Source of the DNA: Gliomastix tumulicola
Lineage: Eukaryota > Ascomycota > Sordariomycetes > Hypocreales > Bionectriaceae
DNA: 64,000 bases
NCBI GenBank assembly: GCA_001599755.1
Contig: BCHX01000003.1
Location: forward strand, 62,001 to 126,000
Reading direction: 5' to 3'
The position numbers and the translations under genes are program-made. Numbering within the stretch: position 1 is the first letter of the stretch; the number at the start of each line of letters is the position of its first letter. Of this stretch, positions 32,337 to 41,186 are shown in pieces. Under the pieces are notes generated by a model. That model made no database searches. It had not been told where the DNA came from and saw nothing but the letters and a program-made list of their open reading frames with translations.

Positions 32337-32742
32337 TTACGTGCCATCTGCAGGCCATGAGGTGATATACACCAGGACGTGGTCGATTGCTTGAGAGAAG
32401 GCATCGTCTCCCATGTTTCCGCGTCGGACCTTGCGGAATATGATGTGATTGCCGTCGACCGACACCCACCTGTAGTAGGGCGTACCGGGCATGTGTCAGG
32501 GGACAAGAGCCAGCGTCCCAGGGGAAAATCCGACCAACCTGTTACATGTCGGAGAGCTGGTCGCCTTCCAGAAGGTAGGCATCCTCAGGAACGTTAGCCT
32601 TTGTAGCGAAGAAGGCTTCGCGAAATGGGCAACAACCGGACCGTGTGGCTTGGGTGGTGAGCAAACACGGAAGGTCCTGCTCTGATTCAGCTGCCGACTT
32701 TCTTTCCCACCCCCAGCACCACAACAAACGTGCGCAAATCTC
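32337..32742 (-). pseudogene. Relic: two-exon 3' end of an unrecognised gene
   Basis: Exon 1 is open from 32742 (just after an in-frame TGA) to 32546 and ends VPEDAYLLEGDQLSDM. A 76-base intron (32470-32545) has a GTAACA donor, a CTGAC branch sequence and a CTACAG acceptor. Exon 2 (32337-32469) continues in frame with WVSVDGNHIIFRKVRRG and ends PADGT before TAA. The joined frame reads like a real protein C-terminus. However, no in-frame ATG exists before the upstream stop, and I found no earlier exon, so it is probably a truncated relic or lacks an unseen 5' exon. I do not recognise the family. Confidence 0.35.
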
Positions 32743-33194
32743 TCAGCAATTGAGAGACTGGCGCAACCCATCAGAATGGCTCAGCTGGACATCAAGTGTC
32801 GTGCCCGCCCCTCCAAAACGTTGCGAGAATGGTGAGTCTTCCATCCCACGCCAACTTCAAAACTGTAATGGTCCCCTTCCTGCCCAACCTTGCGCCTCAG
32901 AAGATGTCCAGCCCCTATGGGAGGTGAGGAATAAAGCCACCAGCGGAGGAAGGAGGTGAGAGACAGTCAACAGAAAGTCCAACCACCCCATCACAGAGAG
33001 TTTTGCAGGTACTGGATGTGGCTATAAGAGTACTAGACATCTTCCACTCGAACCACGGTCCAACTCTCCCGCAACCCATTCGCATTCTTGCCTCTGTTGC
33101 GCGGGGCCACACTATGAGTGTCGCCCCTACTTAAGTCTGTCGTCGATTCCCACACGTTGCCTTCTGTTCTGCGCACCCTGGCCAAATTGCCGCC
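32743..33194. other. Intergenic region, 450 bases
   Basis: A plus-strand ATG at 32776 followed by an excellent GTGAGT donor (32832) could be a tiny first exon (MAQLDIKCRARPSKTLREW), but no convincing partner exon was found. Otherwise nothing. Confidence 0.3.
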
Positions 33195-33967
33195 ATGAGG
33201 AGGCATCCAGGTAACGTGTCACACCCAGACAACTTGTCTTGACTCTTGTCTAATCTCCATCCAGACTCCGCCCGCACCTCGAGGCGTGTTCGACAGGTTC
33301 ATTGGCCCGAGGAGACTTCCAGTCTTCACTTGAGGCTGGAGCGCGTCAATGCCAGGGGACATGTGGCGGCTCGACCTCGCAAGAGCCCTGAGAGCCTCCG
33401 TGGCGTCTTTGGGCGGATGAGGGACAGGATCGCAGCCCTCTGGCGAAAGATGCCCTTCGTCGCTGCAGACGCAAGACGCCATGACACCCAGCGCATGTTG
33501 GGATCGTCCCCCCCTTCGCCGGTAGGCCTGCCTCTCGGCTACCAGTCCGATGTCCTGTTCGTCCGCTCCCCCGTCGACGACAACGACGGTGGAGTCGAAG
33601 CGGTACCACGTCGCGCTCTCGATACGCCGAGGCAGGCTCTCCAGTGGTTCGTTCCCGCCGCAATTGCGACCCCCCCAACCTCCCCTTTTCCATCCCCCTA
33701 TCCCATGCTAACGTCTGTTATCTGTCTGGCTACAGCGACGACGACGACCCGCCGCCCGACTACAGATCGGACGCGGAGGACAGCGATGTCTACCAGGAGC
33801 ACCTGCCGAGAGTCGCCCCGTCGACTAGCTATGAAGGCACCATGGGCATGGGGTGCCTCGAGGCGCCGCTGAGCGAGCGGCTGCCACCTGACGAGCTGAC
33901 GAGGAGGCTGGCCGAGTTGGCTCAGAGGGAGACGATCATGGCAGGCTGGGAGCGTGAGTCCGTGTGA
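33195..33967 (+). CDS. Small hypothetical protein, basic N-half and acidic C-half
   Basis: Three exons (33195-33210, 33265-33646, 33736-33967) give 209 residues. The first exon is only 16 bases (MRRHP plus one base). Introns are 54 and 89 bases, with donors GTAACG and GTTCGT and acceptors CCAG and ACAG, and the frame is kept. The N-terminal half is Arg-rich (RTSRRVRQVHWP, RMRDRIAALWRKMP). The C-terminal half has DDDDPPPDYRSDAEDSD and ends in a helical segment, RLAELAQRETIMAGWE. No signal peptide or membrane segment. I do not recognise the family. The gene model rests mainly on clean joining of frames, and the first exon is the weakest part. Confidence 0.5.
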
Positions 33968-34058
33968 TGTTTCACATGGCTGGGAGTCGTGCGTTTTTGC
34001 CTGGTTCGCTTTTCCTTGCCCCCGGCTGCTTCTTTTTAAAGCGTGTTGTGACTTGTCT

Positions 34059-34087
34059 TCGTTGAGGGTGACGAACACCCTCAACGA
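34059..34087. repeat. Perfect hairpin: 12-base stem, 5-base loop
   Basis: TCGTTGAGGGTG, loop ACGAA, CACCCTCAACGA. It lies 92 bases after the stop codon of the 33.2-34.0 kb gene. It may be a 3'-UTR structure or the end of a small mobile element. Confidence 0.85.
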
Positions 34088-34275
34088 GGATAACAAAGGG
34101 TTCCGTCCGGTTCAACCGGGCCTTGATACCACGGGTCTCCATGTCACCTAGATAGGAGACCGGGCCTTGATGTCAATGCATCTCCCGAGACCCTACATGG
34201 TAGCAACAGTCATCTACCCGAATTTTTTTTGACGATAGTTCGATACGTCGCACGCGACGCAACAACCTCACCGGC

Positions 34276-34336
34276 TGAATCCGTCGATCAGCCTCCTGCT
34301 CAACACCAAGACCCTGGCAGTTGAATCCGTCGATCA
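34276..34336. repeat. 15-base direct repeat, 46-base offset
   Basis: TGAATCCGTCGATCA occurs at 34276-34290 and again, identical, at 34322-34336. Nearby bases differ. The origin is unknown. Confidence 0.9.
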
Positions 34337-34879
34337 ACTGTAGGGGAGAGAGCACTACTGTTAACCCGGTCGGGTACAGTCGAGGCACGCGACTGTACAG
34401 GGAGCCCTGGGGTACAACGTCGGGCGCAAGCCTAGCCTATATTCCAACTCCGCTGGCATTGCCAGAAGCTAGTGGGCTTGATCTCAGGATAGAGGAGGGG
34501 CGTGATCACCTGGGCGTCGTAATGCTGTAGCTCGTGGAAATTATAGTGGTCGGCCACAGGCAGGGACATATTGTTGGTTTCTGTTACTGAACAAATTTAG
34601 ATACCCGTACCTTTAGCGAATAGCAGTTGGGTGGTTATTACTACGGGACGACCCCGCCAATCCACGTGTAGAAAGTTCCAGTAGAAGCGCCCTGTGTGTC
34701 AATCTCGTCAAGAATGGAGCCAGACCCCGCGACATTGGCTCGCTCCATCCCACATAAAGAGCCCGAACACCCATTGACCGTGTCTTGTTTCTCTAATTGA
34801 CCATTGACGACGCTGCATTTTGCTCCTTGAAGCCCGGAGTGTATACATTTATCTTACAATTATCATACAGACAGCTAAT

Positions 34880-35499
34880 ATGACCGCCAACAATGCCATC
34901 GTGCGCCATGCGCGGAGAGAAGGTATGTATGGAGGGGTAGCTCTGGTATTAGCACAGTCCCCGTTGCTGACGACGAGGCAGACGCAAAGGACATCCTGGA
35001 CTTGATCCAGGAGCTCGCCGACTACGAGAAAGAATCCGACGCCGTCAAGGCCACCGTCGAAACCCTTCAGAACACAATCGCCTTTGCCCCCTCCGACGCG
35101 ACGGGCCCCAACACGTCCTCGATCCCCGTCACCGAGCCTACATCCCCCGCGCGACCTGCGCGATGCTACCTCCTGTACACGCCCGAGGGCAGCGTCGCCG
35201 GCATGGCGCTGTACTTCTACAACTACAGCACGTGGCGGAGCAGGCCCGGCATCTACCTCGAGGATCTGTACGTGCGGCCGCAGTATCGCGGCTCGGGGTA
35301 CGGCAAGAGGCTCCTCGTGGAGCTCGCCAAGGAGGTCAAGGCCATGGGCGGCGCGAGGCTGGAGTGGAGTGTGCTGAAGTGGAACGAGCCGAGCATCAAG
35401 TTCTACAGGAGCATAGGCGCCCAGTCCATGGACGAATGGGTCGGGATGCGTGTCGACAACGAGGGACTGGACAAGCTCGCTGGGCTCCTGGATGCGTAG
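34880..35499 (+). CDS. GNAT N-acetyltransferase, diamine/SSAT-like
   Basis: Exons are 34880-34922 and 34982-35499, giving 186 residues. The 59-base intron has GTATGT and GGCAG ends. The fold starts IVRHARREDAKDILDLIQELA. The acetyl-CoA site is in YVRPQYRGSGYGKRLL (pattern R/Q-x-x-G-x-G). WNEPSIKFYRSIGAQ near the C-terminus is typical of spermidine/spermine N1-acetyltransferase and thialysine acetyltransferase relatives. It would transfer acetyl from acetyl-CoA to a polyamine or a similar amine in the cytosol. Compared with animal SSAT (about 171 residues), it has a Ser/Thr/Pro-rich insert of about 20 residues (SDATGPNTSSIPVTEPTSP). It converges with the LYR gene, with stops only 43 bases apart, so their 3' UTRs must overlap. 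Confidence 0.85.
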
Positions 35500-35542
35500 G
35501 CCATACATAGAGCGGGGAGATGACAACGAAAAAATACAATAG

Positions 35543-36679
35543 CTATTGTATCTTGGCAGCCACCTTCTTCCCTCGGGCGTCTACGCCCTCGAATACGAGC
35601 ATCTGGCGCCGTGTGGGAGCTACGGTTCGTGGCGGCTGCACTCCCCAGTGAAACTTGTACTCCAGCGTATTCGGATCCTGTTCCATTTGTGGCGTCATAT
35701 ACCACGTCCGCTGATACAGACGTCGGAACCATCGGTCTGACTTTGTTTGCCATTCTCGGACACCTTCGCCGAACGGGTTCGGGTCCGCAGGGCCGTAGTG
35801 TCGTCGCCATTTTCTCACTTTGCGATTGTCGATCTGAGCCGTGGGCTCCTTGGCGTACCTGTCTAGACTCTTATTCTCGGTCTCGGTGGTGCTGTCGCCA
35901 CGTAGCGGTATGGCTGGTGTTCTCCTCTCGGGTATCATCCAAGCCACATCTTCGCTCTGGGCACCCTCGCTCAGACGCTTCAGCAGGTCCCATTCTCCCT
36001 TTCCAACAGGCGGCATCAGCTTAGCGCTGTTGCGCTTCCAGAAGCGGGCCTGAACAGTTCGCAGACGCTCCGGCCGTGTCGGCTGGCCCCAAGAATCCGT
36101 TTTCGGTGCCTGGGAACTCTCGTCTGAGGACTTCATAGTGCCCTTGGATTGCCACATCGCTGGCCGGTTCTTCTCTTGAGCTTGCTGCGAGTGAAGCAAC
36201 CGTAGCAGCTTCGGCCTGTCCCATTTGTCAAGGAACGGGTGGTTTCGAGCCTGGTGGCTGTCGTTCTTCTCTTTATCGCCGGGACCGACACTTGATGATT
36301 TCGATTTGTTGGCTGGTTTGCTGAGGAGAGCACTCAATGATTTCGTATCAACTGCCTGATCTTGAGGCTGGACAAAGTCGGACAGCAGCTCCCTCCGCCT
36401 GCTAGACAAGCGCCCGAAAGCCTGAAATACCAATCGCCTCATGGACTCCGGCTCGCCGTAGTTGGCGGCCCTGATGTGACGGAGGGCATTTCGTGCTCGT
36501 TCCAGGCGCTTTCGCTGGTGGACTGTCTGGTGGATGTGCTGGCGGAAGCGGTGTCGGACGTGGGCGCTGACGAATGGGGATAGGGCCGGTGGGAGGTAGC
36601 TCGCTTCGCGGAGGAGATTTCGATAGATATGAAGGGTCGGGAGGCTCGTGGGAACGAGGGGCGCCCTGGCGGCAGCCAT
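35543..36679 (-). CDS. LYR-motif (Complex 1 LYR) protein, probably mitochondrial
   Basis: A single exon of 378 residues, with the ATG at 36679. Near the N-terminus TLHIYRNLLREASYLPP carries the (L/I)YR motif, followed at about residue 42 by HVRHRFRQHIHQT and a conserved F in QAFGRL. This is the pattern of LYR proteins, which act in mitochondria as assembly or acyl-carrier-binding factors for respiratory complexes, iron-sulfur transfer or ribosomes. Usual LYR proteins are about 90-150 residues. Here a long, basic, low-complexity extension with many Trp/Arg (WDRPKLLRLL, RWFRRLYQRTWYM) follows, as in some fungal mitochondrial ribosome-linked members. The N-terminus is Arg-rich without acidic residues, consistent with import. 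The specific partner is unknown. Confidence 0.7.
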   Translation of the reverse strand: MAAARAPLVPTSLPTLHIYRNLLREASYLPPALSPFVSAHVRHRFRQHIHQTVHQRKRLERARNALRHIRAANYGEPESMRRLVFQAFGRLSSRRRELLSDFVQPQDQAVDTKSLSALLSKPANKSKSSSVGPGDKEKNDSHQARNHPFLDKWDRPKLLRLLHSQQAQEKNRPAMWQSKGTMKSSDESSQAPKTDSWGQPTRPERLRTVQARFWKRNSAKLMPPVGKGEWDLLKRLSEGAQSEDVAWMIPERRTPAIPLRGDSTTETENKSLDRYAKEPTAQIDNRKVRKWRRHYGPADPNPFGEGVREWQTKSDRWFRRLYQRTWYMTPQMEQDPNTLEYKFHWGVQPPRTVAPTRRQMLVFEGVDARGKKVAAKIQ

Positions 36680-38018
36680 TGCGAGGGAGTTGGCTCGTGG
36701 TTTGGTGAGCTGTGTTAGAGCTAGAATTTGCTACAGTCACGATCGAGCTGCGATAAGATGAGCCGATAAGGATAATTATAGTGGAGACATCTCTCCAGCC
36801 ACCGTTCCGCCGAGGTAGGTAAACCAAGGCCGCCACTGTCTTTTGAACAACCCCAGCAGTGCTGCGTCTCTGAAGGCTGGAAAAAAAAGAAAAAAGTGTA
36901 CAAAAAGTACATATTTGAATTCATTTTTAATTGAAACACTTTCAAATGTCATTATTCGCCCGAATAATTACATGTCTTCAGCAAGTCGTGAGCCAGAGTT
37001 ACACACAGACGGTTGGGAGGCCCCACTCTTAGGTTAATGGAATTCGCGGTTTCGCGCGTTCACGACACGCACTTCACGAAACCGACACGTCCTTTAATTG
37101 ATTTTCTGACTCGAGGATCCGGTCCAACGCGGTCCTCGGCGTCCCTGCTCTCCCAATACCCATATTGAGCGTCTCTCCGGGAGGAGCAGACCCTTGCACC
37201 GTCCTTTGAACGCTGACCGGACGCGTTCAGCCGATCCCATCTCGCACATGCAAGTCATCCGCTGGAATTGGCTTCCCTCATCGTTCATCACCGTACCCGC
37301 TCCAAGTACCGCTACCTTGCGCCACATCATACTTCAGCGGCATTTGCAAGTACCGCTACAAGGCGCTCTAGCGCACCGCCGGCACAGAATCAGAGCCATC
37401 GCCAACTCCCGCACTTCACCCTCGTCCGGCTTGCTCTTCCCCTCCAGTCACACACATTTTACAATTCTGTATCATTACACCCCATCCTCCAACTCTCCCG
37501 CGCTCCCGACATCCATCATCCACGCCACGGCAAGTTCACCTTCTGACCGATTCCACGGCGAACACCCTCGTGCAGGAGTCTAATTAATCGCTGCAGGTGC
37601 GGAGCCTCTAATCCTGTGGGCTTGCAGTGGTTGGACACGGACTTTAACCGCTGCGTTTTTGACGCACGTCTCCTGTCACCTTCAGTTTCGACCTCCCGGT
37701 GTGCGAGTCGCTTCTTCTTCCGTGCGCCGCCTGCGAGAAGATTCCGACGTCGCTCCCGCTTCTTCTCCACGATCGCATGGCTGGCATCCCGCTACTTTGA
37801 TTGACCATCACTGGGACGACCACCCACGCGGCAGCCACGCCCTCGTTAAGGGAGGCGGCGACAATTCAAGTGCCGAATTCAATATCTTCGCACGCTTCCG
37901 GTAACAAAAAAGAAGGCGAAGAAGGGGATTACGAATCGCAGACAACGTCCAGACCCTGGCGCCCGTCTCAATCGCCAGAATGCCCTCGGCATCGCAGTCC
38001 TCACAACAATCCTTCAGC
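36680..38018. promoter_or_regulatory. Divergent promoter region of LYR and APSES genes
   Basis: 1.34 kb. The left third is AT-rich. Between 37040 and 37230 it holds a group of SCB-like and MCB-like sites (listed separately). From about 37280 the plus strand is C-rich, a probable long leader for the APSES gene. Small open frames there do not join the downstream frame. Confidence 0.5.
37050..37226. promoter_or_regulatory. Cluster of SCB/MCB-type cell-cycle sites
   Basis: TTTCGCG at 37050-37056 (reverse of CGCGAAA), CACGAAA at 37075-37081 (exact yeast SCB core) and ACGCGT at 37221-37226 (exact MCB core) lie together 0.8-1.0 kb upstream of the APSES factor. This family binds such sites, so autoregulation is possible. 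Confidence 0.4.
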
Positions 38019-40499
38019 ATGAGCCAACAATCGCAGAACGGAGCTACAAGCTCTTTCCACCGCAGCTATGGCCCTCCGCCGCCATCTGACTCCCCAATCT
38101 ACTCTGTGCGCCATTCCTATCCAATGCGCTCCTTTTGACAGTCTACAAGTAGAGCGTGCTAACATCGTGTGCCCTATCTAGGCCTCGTACTCGGGCGTCG
38201 ATGTCTACGAAATGGAAGTGAACGGTATCGCAGTGATGCGCAGGCGAAACGATGCATGGCTGAATGCAACGCAGATCCTCAAGGTAGCCGGCGTCGACAA
38301 GGGCAAGCGCACCAAGATCCTCGAGAAGGAGATCCAGACGGGCGAGCACGAGAAGGTGCAGGGCGGCTACGGCAAATACCAGGGGACGTGGATCAAGTTC
38401 GAGCGCGGCGTCGAGGTCTGTCGCCTGTACGGCGTCGAGGAGGCGCTGCGACCGCTGCTGACCTACGACATGGGGTCCGATGGCAAGGGGTCGGGGCGGA
38501 CGGATCTGAACACGCCGACCAAGGAGCAGGCCATGGCGGCCCAGCGCAAGCGCCTGTACAACTCGAATGCTTCCGAAGCGCGGACCAACGGCCTATCGGG
38601 CACGTTTTTTAAGAACATCTCGAGCACCGCATCGCATGCCGTTGCCGCCATCAGCAAGGCCCGCTTCGACTCGCCTGGGCCTAGGAGCCGGAATGGTCCG
38701 ACGCGGGCACCTAGTTTTAGCCGGCAGCCGTCGATGCAGAACGGAGACGACTTTCCTGGTAACTCGCAGCAGAGCTACGCCTCGGAATACGGCCAGGGGC
38801 CGGGCGAGTCGTTCTCGCAGCCGCCGCCTTCATCACAGCAGACCAATGTGGCCGGGGACGAGCCTCCACGAAAGCGACAGCGAACCACGATGACGCCTGG
38901 CGATAGTTTTGGCGGCAGCGCGAGTTACGGACAGAACATGGACGTGTATGCGAACAACTATCCCGGGTCGCCGACCGAGCCCAACGAATCTTTCGTCTAT
39001 ACCCAGAACGCTGCCAGTGAGCGACCCGTGCCCGACGATGGCGTGGCTCCCCTCGCGCAGCCGGGACCCGACGAGCAATCCAAGGACTTTGCGCAATTAC
39101 GGAGCACCCTGATGGACCTTTTCATGGACGACGAGAAGCCAGATCATGCGAGGCACGATATTCTATCCAGTTTCACGGCCCAAGAGCTCGATATGCCCAT
39201 CGATCCCCATAGTCACACCGCATTACACTGGGCAGCGACCCTGGCCAGGATGCCGCTGCTACAGGCTCTGATTGCCGCTGGCGCTTCTCCTTACCGAGTA
39301 AACGGGAACGGCGAGACCGCCCTGATGCGAGCTTGCCTCGTTACAAACTCAATGGATCATGGGTCATTTCCTGATCTCCTCGAGGTCCTAGGCAGCACCG
39401 TCGAGGCGCGAGATAACAAGGGGCGGACCGTCCTGCACCATATTGCCGTCACGAGTGCTGTCAAGGGACGCAGCGCCGCGAGTCGTTACTACCTCGAGAG
39501 CCTACTGGAATGGGTCGTCCGACAGGGTAGTGTGCCTAATAGTCAGACCAACCATGTCAACGGAAACCTAGCAGCGGGTATCCCTAAGATGGGTATCGCG
39601 AGGTTTATGAGCGAGATAGTTAACGCCCAGGACTCGGCCGGCGACACAGCCCTCAACATCGCGGCGAGAATAGGCAACCGGAGTATTGTCTCACAGCTGC
39701 TCGAGGTTGGCGCGGATCCCGAGGTCGCGAACCGTGCCGGCCTCAGGCCGCTCGACTTTGGCGTCGGCAACGAGAACAACGACGAAGGGAATGATGCGAG
39801 CCAGTCAGAACAAAGAGCCAATGGAGTCAATGGCAAGACTAAGGAGAGTAGTGACGATATCATTTTATGTGAGTATTCACTACCGCGTATGGAGGGTTGC
39901 ACAGCTAACGAAGTTCAGCGATAACACATCTTCTCAACGAGACAAATGCGGCGTTCCAGCAGGAAATGAAGGCCAAACAGGCCTCGATTGATAGCATCCA
40001 CGCCAATATACGGACAACATCCGTGCAAATGGCCGAAGCACGCAAGACTCTGGAGCAGATCACGGCTGCCATTAAGAAGCAGCAAGTCGCGCGACAGATC
40101 ATCGCCAATCTCGCCCACGCGCGGGAGGAAGTCGGCGGCAAAGATGACAATGCCGATGGCGTTTCTCCGCCGTCGTGGGAAACAGAGCTATCAACTGTTC
40201 TCGAGTCTTCAGCACAGCCTGATCCCGGATTCCTGCCTTCATCAAAGGTGCTCCGGACGAGAATCAAGGCTATGGAGGGCCGGATAGAGGCTACCAGAAA
40301 TATGGTCCAGGCGCTTCAGGGACGGAGCAGAGACGTTGAGCAAAAATACCGCCGCGTTATCTCTATCTGCACGTCGGTACCCGAAGACGAAGTCGACGCC
40401 GTCGTCGACGGCCTGCTAAAGGCTGCGGAGAGCGAGAGCGATCAGATCGATCCGGGCCGTGTGAGACGGTTCCTTGGTGGCGTGGAATCTGTTTCTTAG
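38019..40499 (+). CDS. APSES transcription factor with ankyrin repeats (Mbp1/Swi4 class)
   Basis: Exons are 38019-38105, 38182-39868 and 39919-40499, giving 784 residues. The introns (76 and 50 bases) are in frame. The APSES/KilA-N DNA-binding domain lies at about residues 30-135: YEMEVNGIAVMRRRNDAWLNATQILKVAG split around KGKRTKILEKEI, then HEKVQGGYGKYQGTWIKFERG. A Ser/Gln/Pro-rich linker with a nuclear signal (PPRKRQRTT) follows. Ankyrin repeats occupy about residues 365-590 (HTALHWAATLARMPLLQALI, NGETALMRACL, GDTALNIAARIGN). The C-terminal part is a coiled coil that in yeast contacts Swi6. It is the DNA-binding subunit of an MBF/SBF complex driving G1/S genes. Whether it matches Mbp1 or Swi4 is unresolved, so no symbol is given. 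Confidence 0.93.
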
Positions 40500-41186
40500 T
40501 GAGAAGCAGCCACGCCATCTGATTTTTAGACAGAGCCATTCATGTCGGAGGTCGATGTGCCCTCGGCGATGGAGACTGTCTGTTATACACGATTCAGGCG
40601 AGCGGTCGCCGTTATGTCTATTTCTAACCTGCGTATATATACCTCCCGGCGTATACCGTTGTGTCTATTGGTCATTTGATTACCTTTTGTTCCTCTGTTA
40701 TACCACGATTATTTTTTTTATCCCGCCTCGAATCGAAGAGCGCAAGGGTGGATGGAGGTGGTGGTCCTGTGCTTGGTATCATTTAACGGTGTTTTGTCCT
40801 GGGGATGGACTCTAGGATGACGGGTCACTGGAATTGACATTATAATAACGAGAGCAGTCCATGGCTTCAGTATTGATAACTTTTCCTGTGATTGTAGTTG
40901 GACTATATAATGCTGCATTACCCCTTATTGGGGAGAGAAATAGCAAGGCTCGTTGCGAGGCAGACAGTAACGGTATCGGCAACCCAGTCTTATATATATA
41001 TATCAAGTTCCAAACCCAATGTAAAAATGCAACCATCAAGAACTCCCAGAAACGCCTCGCAACCGTGTCGACGACGACGACAAATACTAAATACCAAGCA
41101 AGAGATAAGGATAAACCAAGTACTGTTGGGTGTTTCTTCTTTTCTTTCTTTTTCTTCTTCTTTCTTCGATGGTCGTCCCACCCCCC
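40500..41186. other. Convergent intergenic region, 690 bases
   Basis: It holds the 3' ends of the APSES and FYVE genes. A (TA)n tract lies near 40990-41001 and a long T/C tract at about 41128-41168. No coding frame is supported. Confidence 0.5.

Larger units (their letters stand above)
33968..34879. other. Intergenic region, 910 bases, with repeats
   Basis: It contains a perfect 12-base-stem hairpin (34059-34087), a 15-base direct repeat and several repeated short phrases (GGGCCTTGAT at two places near 34120 and 34165). The unusual density of repeats suggests old mobile-element debris. No gene was found. Confidence 0.5.

Noticed and set aside
32776..33015. Tiny plus-strand gene MAQLDIKC... 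with a GTGAGT donor
   Set aside because: The only matching acceptor (TTTTGCAG at about 33009) gives a five-codon last exon, which is too weak to call a gene.
37194..37583. 129-codon plus-strand frame in the APSES upstream region
   Set aside because: Its content follows a C-rich leader. It has no features and does not join the APSES frame.
41128..41168. Pyrimidine tract as a possible transposon end or poly(A) relic
   Set aside because: No target-site duplication or coding remnant is beside it. It is best read as 3'-flank of the FYVE gene.
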